A DNA stretch of 64,000 nt from Planctomycetota bacterium (lineage in GTDB: Bacteria > Planctomycetota > Phycisphaerae > Phycisphaerales > SM1A02), in contig JAIOPG010000002.1 in NCBI GenBank assembly GCA_021414025.1, positions 682,001 through 746,000 of the forward strand. Direction: 5' to 3'. A program made the translations under genes and the position numbers. Shown one piece after another: positions 59,842 to 64,000 of the stretch (within the stretch, counting starts at the first letter, position 1; every line of letters begins with the position of its first letter). The notes beneath the pieces were generated by a model. The model was not told the origin of the DNA. It did not search any database and saw nothing but the letters and a program-made list of their open reading frames with translations.

Positions 59842-60301
59842 AAATCGGCTCGCATTGAACGATGGTCTTCACCGAGTTGGCAATGAAGCACTCTGCGTGG
59901 GCTTCATGGTGCATCTGGTCGATCTGCTCCCGCGTCGGCACAGGAGCGCCGGAAAACCGTACCTCCGGCCTCATCGTGACTGAGGCAACGAACATCTTCC
60001 CGTCGGCGTTCTTCGCCATGCTGCCGATGGCGGCGTCGCGGTAGCGGTCGACGCAGAATTTGCGCTTGGCCGCAATGGCCAGGAACCACAGCATGTGACA
60101 GCTCGAGAGGGAAGCGATGAACGCTTCCTCGGGATCGATCGCAGCCGCGTCGGACATCGGAACAGGAACGACATCCGGCGACGAAGAGCCCGCGACCTCC
60201 AAACCCCCGTCGAAACGAAGCAGGTGCTTCCGGCTGTAGCGCCTGCCAAGAAAGTCCTGCTCGCCGCGGAGCCAAAGAATTTCTGCAGTGCATTGGGTCA
60301 T
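59828..60301 (-). CDS. OsmC family protein
   Basis: The 157-residue protein resembles OsmC/Ohr peroxidases, which reduce organic hydroperoxides through two cysteines. Cys68 in SLSSCHMLWFLAIAAK and Cys138 in HAECFIANSVKT fit the peroxidatic and resolving positions, and EEAFIASLSSCHM is the family's central helix. The upstream start at 60301 is an ATG. It belongs to a minus-strand cluster with a cupin and an acetyltransferase. Confidence 0.9.
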   Translation of the reverse strand: MTQCTAEILWLRGEQDFLGRRYSRKHLLRFDGGLEVAGSSSPDVVPVPMSDAAAIDPEEAFIASLSSCHMLWFLAIAAKRKFCVDRYRDAAIGSMAKNADGKMFVASVTMRPEVRFSGAPVPTREQIDQMHHEAHAECFIANSVKTIVQCEPIYVDL

Positions 60302-60337
60302 GATTCGTGCCTACCTTACCTCAACAGGATGAATCCC

Positions 60338-60706
60338 TCACATCGGGCGAAGCTGGTCTGCGATGGAGCGGGTTTTGTCGGTGACCACGCCACCTGTGTG
60401 CAGCGTGCTCTTGCGTTCGATGAGCATGAGGTGACACTCCTGCTCGGCGACCGGGTTGTGGCGTACACCCTTGGGCACCACGAACATCTCGCCCTCGTCG
60501 AGCTCGACCGAGCCGCTTTCCATCTCGATGCGCAGGTGTCCCTTGAGGATCAGAAAGAGCTCGTCCTCGTTTTCGTGGCTGTGCCAGGCCAGCGAGCCGC
60601 GGACCTTGGCGACCTTGACGAAGGCGTCGTCGACTTCCGCGATGACCCGCGGCGACCAGAGCTCGGTGAGCGAGGCGGCGATCTGCTTTGGTGACATGGG
60701 TTTCAT
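60338..60706 (-). CDS. Small cupin-domain protein
   Basis: The 122-residue single cupin shows motif 1 WHSHENEDELFLILKG (two His and Glu metal ligands), EGEMFVVPKGVRHNP (motif 2 His) and the barrel in between. It likely binds a metal; a specific reaction cannot be assigned. It stands between the OsmC and acetyltransferase genes on the same strand. TAGGCT lies 12 bases before the ATG. Confidence 0.88.
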   Translation of the reverse strand: MKPMSPKQIAASLTELWSPRVIAEVDDAFVKVAKVRGSLAWHSHENEDELFLILKGHLRIEMESGSVELDEGEMFVVPKGVRHNPVAEQECHLMLIERKSTLHTGGVVTDKTRSIADQLRPM

Positions 60707-60721
60707 CGTGGCAAACCCAGC

Positions 60722-61246
60722 CTACCTTTCCTCAATCCAGTAGCGGCGCTTCGGCTTTCCTTGATCCGGCACGCTCACGATGTTCTCGAGCACGCCGCCG
60801 TTCTTCTCGATGGTCTTGTACGACCCGACGTTGTCATCGTCGCAGGTCACCAGGACGCGGCGGATGCCAAGTTGCTTGTGCGCGATCTGCAGCGACTGCC
60901 GGAGGATCTCGGTGGCATAGCCGCGCCGGCGGAATTCCGGCACGACGGCATAGCCGATGTGCCCGCCCACCCGCTCGAGGAAATCATTCAAGGAGTGGCG
61001 AATCGAAGTCCGCCCGACGATGCGGTCGCCCACGAACGCGAAAAGAAAAGTCGACGGCACAAAATTCCGCTGCAAGTTAACGCCCACAGCCTGGTCCGCG
61101 ACCAGCTTGAGATAGCTGCGAAAGGGCATTCCTTCCGTGTAATAGTGAAGGAAGTGCGGAAAGTCCGGCGACGTGGCGTGGTGGGCGCGCAGAAACTCCG
61201 CCTCTTCATCGACGTGCGGCAGGCGAAGTTTCAGTTGCAAACTCAC
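60722..61246 (-). CDS. GNAT family N-acetyltransferase
   Basis: The 174-residue protein is a GNAT acetyltransferase with the acetyl-CoA loop VVPEFRRRGYATEIL, followed by RRVLVTCDDDNVGSYKTIEK. NGGVLENIV near the end resembles YkkB/ElaA-type members. The substrate is unknown. It begins with GTG 61246, overlapping the TlpA-like stop as GTGA, so translation is coupled. Confidence 0.87.
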   Translation of the reverse strand: MSLQLKLRLPHVDEEAEFLRAHHATSPDFPHFLHYYTEGMPFRSYLKLVADQAVGVNLQRNFVPSTFLFAFVGDRIVGRTSIRHSLNDFLERVGGHIGYAVVPEFRRRGYATEILRQSLQIAHKQLGIRRVLVTCDDDNVGSYKTIEKNGGVLENIVSVPDQGKPKRRYWIEER

Positions 61247-62637
61247 CCCTTCGTCGACAGCGCCTTCTCGACATCCTTCTTCAGGTTCTCAACGGCGTTC
61301 GCGTCAAATCCAAGGTGCGTCGCCGCGATCTTGCCGTCCGGCCCGATGACCACGGTGAAGGGAATGCCCGTCAGCTGGAAATCCTTGCCCGCCTTGTCGT
61401 CGACATCCACCAGCGTCGGCACGGTGAAGGCCTTGTTCTTCCAGAAGTCGGCGACCATCTTGATGCGCTCCTCCGGCTTGCTCGGGTCGGAGCGCTCCAT
61501 CACGTCCACGGCATAGACCACGATCGGCTTGCCGCTCTCGGCCGCCCACTTCGCGAAGGTGTCCAGCAGCGGCAGACCCTGCATGCAGGGCTTGCACCAG
61601 GTCGCCCAGAAATCAAGCACCACGACCTTGCCCTTGAGATCCGCCAGCGAAACGGTCTTGCCATCGGTGGTGGCCAGCGTGAAGTTCGGAGCGTCGTCGC
61701 CTGTGTCAAACGCCTGGTCGATCGCCTCGAGCGAATCCTTCATCTTGCGGCCCGCGGGATCGAAGGCAATCGGCGTGGTGAAGCCGTTGTCGTAGACCTT
61801 GCGCTCGAACGACACCGTCATCGGCAGGCGCATTCCCGCCGGGAACTGCGGATTGGTCAGCGACAAGTCCAGCGAGTCGATCAGTCCGCTCTTGGGATCG
61901 AGGTTGGCCACCACTTCGGTGCCCGCCGGATCGACCAGCAGCACTTGGTCAGGCTTGCCATCCTTGCCCGCGCGGAAACCCGTCGGCACGATGTCCGGGC
62001 ACTGGCCCAGCGTCAGCGCCGAAGCGGATTCGGATTGATCGCCGCCGATCAAAATCAGCGACGGCAGCGGCAGCTTGCCACCCATCACATCGCCGATCGC
62101 CTTGACCGCGGTGCCCTCCGCCTTGATCTGCGCGTACTTCGGCCGTCCATCCATTTCCACATAGACCTGGTCCTTCAGGCGGGTGATGGTGATGCCGGGC
62201 ATGACCACTTTGGCGTCGCCGCCCTTGCTGGCCATGAGCTGCACCTTTTGATCCTGCCCCTGGAACTGCGGCGAGCGGATGGTCATGGTCTCTTCGACCG
62301 CCGGCAGCGCGCCGTACTTCGCCGTCAGCCCGTGCACCGTTTCAACGGCCTTCTTCATGGACTCTGGGGATTTCTCCTCCGCGGTCCAGGTGGTCGAAGG
62401 CGCAGGCGACTTGAACTCCGGCGGAATGTCCATCGGGGCGCCCGCGGGCGGAGGCATGTCGCTTGGAATCGCCGGCGCATCGGGCGGAGTCGGCGGCGGA
62501 GTCGTGGGAGCTGCGGGAGGCGCGCTGGGTGTCGAGCTCGGCATGGTCTGGGCCATGGCAAAAGGCACCGCGGTCAGACCGGCGCAGAGAACGAGAGCGG
62601 CGAACGCGGACGACTTGGACAACGTGGACTTTTTCAC
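61243..62637 (-). CDS. Exported TlpA-like thioredoxin protein with N-terminal beta-rich domain
   Basis: The 464-residue protein has a signal peptide (AFAALVLCAGLTAVPFAMA), a Pro-rich spacer (about 30-75), a beta-rich domain of about 230 residues and a C-terminal TlpA/ResA-type thioredoxin. The thioredoxin has FWATWCKPCMQGLPLL (Cys348 and Cys351) and GIPFTVVIGPDG. It would reduce or form disulfides in the periplasm. The GTG at 62637 has AGGAG seven bases upstream. The beta-rich half looks like an outer-membrane lipoprotein-sorting or DUF2092-like fold; that is only a guess. Confidence 0.87.
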   Translation of the reverse strand: MKKSTLSKSSAFAALVLCAGLTAVPFAMAQTMPSSTPSAPPAAPTTPPPTPPDAPAIPSDMPPPAGAPMDIPPEFKSPAPSTTWTAEEKSPESMKKAVETVHGLTAKYGALPAVEETMTIRSPQFQGQDQKVQLMASKGGDAKVVMPGITITRLKDQVYVEMDGRPKYAQIKAEGTAVKAIGDVMGGKLPLPSLILIGGDQSESASALTLGQCPDIVPTGFRAGKDGKPDQVLLVDPAGTEVVANLDPKSGLIDSLDLSLTNPQFPAGMRLPMTVSFERKVYDNGFTTPIAFDPAGRKMKDSLEAIDQAFDTGDDAPNFTLATTDGKTVSLADLKGKVVVLDFWATWCKPCMQGLPLLDTFAKWAAESGKPIVVYAVDVMERSDPSKPEERIKMVADFWKNKAFTVPTLVDVDDKAGKDFQLTGIPFTVVIGPDGKIAATHLGFDANAVENLKKDVEKALSTKG

Positions 62638-62669
62638 TTGCAGACTCCTGATGGAAATTTTGTGACGAC

Positions 62670-63179
62670 TCAAACCGGACCGATACAGCGACCGATCGCC
62701 GTTTGGTCCAGCGATTCGACGAGCGAGTGTACGCTCATTTTTTGAGTTGGAAGTATCAAATCTCCGGCGAGCTCGGAGAGCGGTTTGAGCACAAATTGCC
62801 GCCCGAACATGCGCGGATGGGGCAGTTGCAGCCCCGGCTCGTTCACCAGGTGCTTGCCGACAAACAGCAAGTCGAGGTCGATGGTCCGCGGGCCGCCCTC
62901 GCCCTCCTGGTCGCGGTCTCGCCCCAGAGATTTTTCGATGCGCATGCAGCCGGCCAGCAGCTCCCGCGGCGAATGCGGCGACCACCCCGTGACCACGGCG
63001 TTGAGAAACATGCCCCCCGCGTGTTCGCCCACCGCGACCGTTTCATACACGGAACTGGTGTTGACGCTGGTCAGCACGCGTTGATCGATGATCGCCTTCA
63101 CAGCCTGCCGCAGCAGGCTCTGCCGGTCGCCCATGTTGGATCCCAGCGCGATGCCGACAAATTCGCCTTGAAAAATCAT
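62670..63179 (-). CDS. folK: 2-amino-4-hydroxy-6-hydroxymethyldihydropteridine diphosphokinase
   Basis: FolK transfers pyrophosphate from ATP to the pterin in folate synthesis. The 169-residue product has GIALGSNMGDR, FLNAVVTGWS and the signature GPRTIDLDLLF, and LPHPRMFGRQFVLKPLSELA. Length is normal. It overlaps the stop of cinA as ATGA. Other folate genes are not here. Confidence 0.95.
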   Translation of the reverse strand: MIFQGEFVGIALGSNMGDRQSLLRQAVKAIIDQRVLTSVNTSSVYETVAVGEHAGGMFLNAVVTGWSPHSPRELLAGCMRIEKSLGRDRDQEGEGGPRTIDLDLLFVGKHLVNEPGLQLPHPRMFGRQFVLKPLSELAGDLILPTQKMSVHSLVESLDQTAIGRCIGPV

Positions 63180-64000
63180 TTCTTCCACTCCCAGATGATC
63201 GGCGCGGCGAAGGCCTCCTTGCCAAGCAACGCAAATCGCAGCAGGGCCAGCGCGCTCTTGGCCGAGCGATCGCGGATGGAGGCGCGGTCGCCGGGGAAGC
63301 GGAAGTGCTTCACCGCTTCGAAGCGCGGCCCGCTGATGGCGATGAAAACGTCGCCCACTGGTTTCGCGGCACTTCCGCCCGTCGGGCCCGCGATGCCGGT
63401 GATGCTCGCGGCCCATTCTGTTTTCAGAAGTCCGGCGCACCCCCGCGCCATCGCCAGCGCCACTTCCGCGCTGACCGCGCCATGCTCGGCCAGCATGTCG
63501 CCCGGCACCTGCAGCAGGTCGATCTTGGCGCTGTTGGCGTATGTGACGGCGCCGCCCGCGAACCATTCACTCGATCCGCTCTCCGCCGTCACCAATCCAG
63601 CCGTCAATCCGCCGGTGCAACTCTCCGCCAGCGAGAGCCGCTCCCCCCGCTTGAGCAGCAATTTTCCCAGCGATCCGGCGAGAGTCGTTTCATCGCGACC
63701 GAAGGCATAGGGCGCCCACAATTTCTCGACTTCAGCGGCCACGCGGCTCATGGCGCCGGGCTCGGCGGCCTCGCCCACGCCGCGGATCCGTGCCGAGACG
63801 ATCGATCCGCTGGCGGTGGTGCCGATGAGCGGGTTCTGCTCGCGGCCCATGCGATCTCCCAGAAGTTCGGCGAGAAAACTTTCCCCCTGTCCGAAGGCGT
63901 GAACCGCCGAAGTCGACATAGCCGCCCTTGGCAGATGCGGCGCAACCTCCACGTCGAACATCGGCTTCATCTCGTTGGGCGGACCGGGCAGGCACCAGAT
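63176..64000 (-). CDS. cinA: CinA-family protein, 3' part (5' end outside window)
   Basis: The 274 residues present begin with LPGPPNEMKPMF, the end of the MoCF-like domain of CinA, so the gene continues past base 64000. A C-terminal nicotinamide-nucleotide amidohydrolase (PncC) domain follows, with SLAESCTGGLTAGL, FAGGAVTYANSAKIDLLQV, GAVSAEVALAMA and ITGIAGPTGGS. CinA recycles NMN and other pyrophosphates. A short ORF starting at an internal Met would be misleading. Confidence 0.92.
   Translation of the reverse strand: MWCLPGPPNEMKPMFDVEVAPHLPRAAMSTSAVHAFGQGESFLAELLGDRMGREQNPLIGTTASGSIVSARIRGVGEAAEPGAMSRVAAEVEKLWAPYAFGRDETTLAGSLGKLLLKRGERLSLAESCTGGLTAGLVTAESGSSEWFAGGAVTYANSAKIDLLQVPGDMLAEHGAVSAEVALAMARGCAGLLKTEWAASITGIAGPTGGSAAKPVGDVFIAISGPRFEAVKHFRFPGDRASIRDRSAKSALALLRFALLGKEAFAAPIIWEWKK

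Noticed and set aside
1-64000. Mobile elements, CRISPR arrays, phage genes, attachment sites or a replication origin
   Set aside because: Read on both strands, no transposase, integrase, regular spaced repeats, dnaA-box clusters or rRNA were seen. The tRNA is not flanked by direct repeats or integrase genes.

Overview
The window is G+C-rich, densely coded bacterial chromosome. It most probably comes from a planctomycete, and within that phylum I would guess the Phycisphaerae. Four things point there: a PVC-type small basic protein (27612-27959), a secreted beta-propeller protein ending in dockerin-like EF-hand repeats (16959-19250), a CdsA with an altered signature motif of the kind I associate with PVC bacteria (34261-35127), and several secreted propeller or TAT-signal oxidoreductase genes. 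The phylum call is fairly firm; the class is inference. I saw no transposase, integrase, phage gene, CRISPR array or rRNA. No stretch longer than about 160 bases lacks a gene.

Layout. 1-1617 is the truncated gene for a GspE/PilB assembly ATPase. 1694-4856 holds a stand-alone CoaB, gnd and zwf, followed by a class II tRNA-Leu(UAA) with an abnormal elbow (4904-4988). 5055-14753 is the most interesting block: a GAF/HD-GYP protein with a pseudo-receiver, then CheW, CheR-TPR, CheW, CheA-REC, CheB and a response regulator in exactly the order of the Pseudomonas wspBCDEF-wspR genes. The regulator has a WspR-like receiver but a PP2C (SpoIIE-type) phosphatase in place of GGDEF, and no methyl-accepting receptor gene is present. 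An apbE gene is translationally coupled at the end. 14750-22823 (minus strand) encodes secreted or surface proteins: a Gfo/Idh/MocA oxidoreductase, a non-catalytic FGE-like protein coupled to the propeller protein, and a di-heme peroxidase coupled to an NHL/YtkA-like protein. 22888-30740 mixes a NhaD/CitM-type transporter, thiS-thiG, an aminotransferase, the small basic protein, acpS and an endonuclease III with an unusual Fe-S cysteine spacing. 30697-36912 has a propeller lipoprotein, a small TPR protein, recX, a lipoprotein, a rhodanese, cdsA, a coiled-coil Zn-ribbon protein and pyrD. 36914-46460 is a tightly overlapping Bat-like operon (membrane helical protein, double-vWA protein, MoxR, DUF58, BatA-like vWA, STAS) ending with a TPR-YggX fusion and pyrD. 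46520-52740 carries a secreted coiled-coil protein, feoA-feoB with a small FeoB-associated membrane protein, a BaiN-like flavoprotein and a PBP4-type peptidase. 52743-64000 has scpA, kdsD, a STAS protein, a terminator, a single-receiver regulator, a YdiJ-type FAD/Fe-S oxidase, OsmC, a cupin, a GNAT acetyltransferase, a TlpA-like thioredoxin protein, folK and the truncated cinA.

Two genome habits stand out. About twenty neighbouring gene pairs overlap by exactly four bases (ATGA, GTGA or TTGA). At least eleven transcription-unit starts carry a TANNNT hexamer exactly 6 or 7 bases before the start codon, usually without a well-placed Shine-Dalgarno sequence, which suggests leaderless mRNAs. The PP2C regulator and the two STAS proteins (37586-37915, 54602-54949) could form a partner-switching output for the Wsp-like array; that link is inference.
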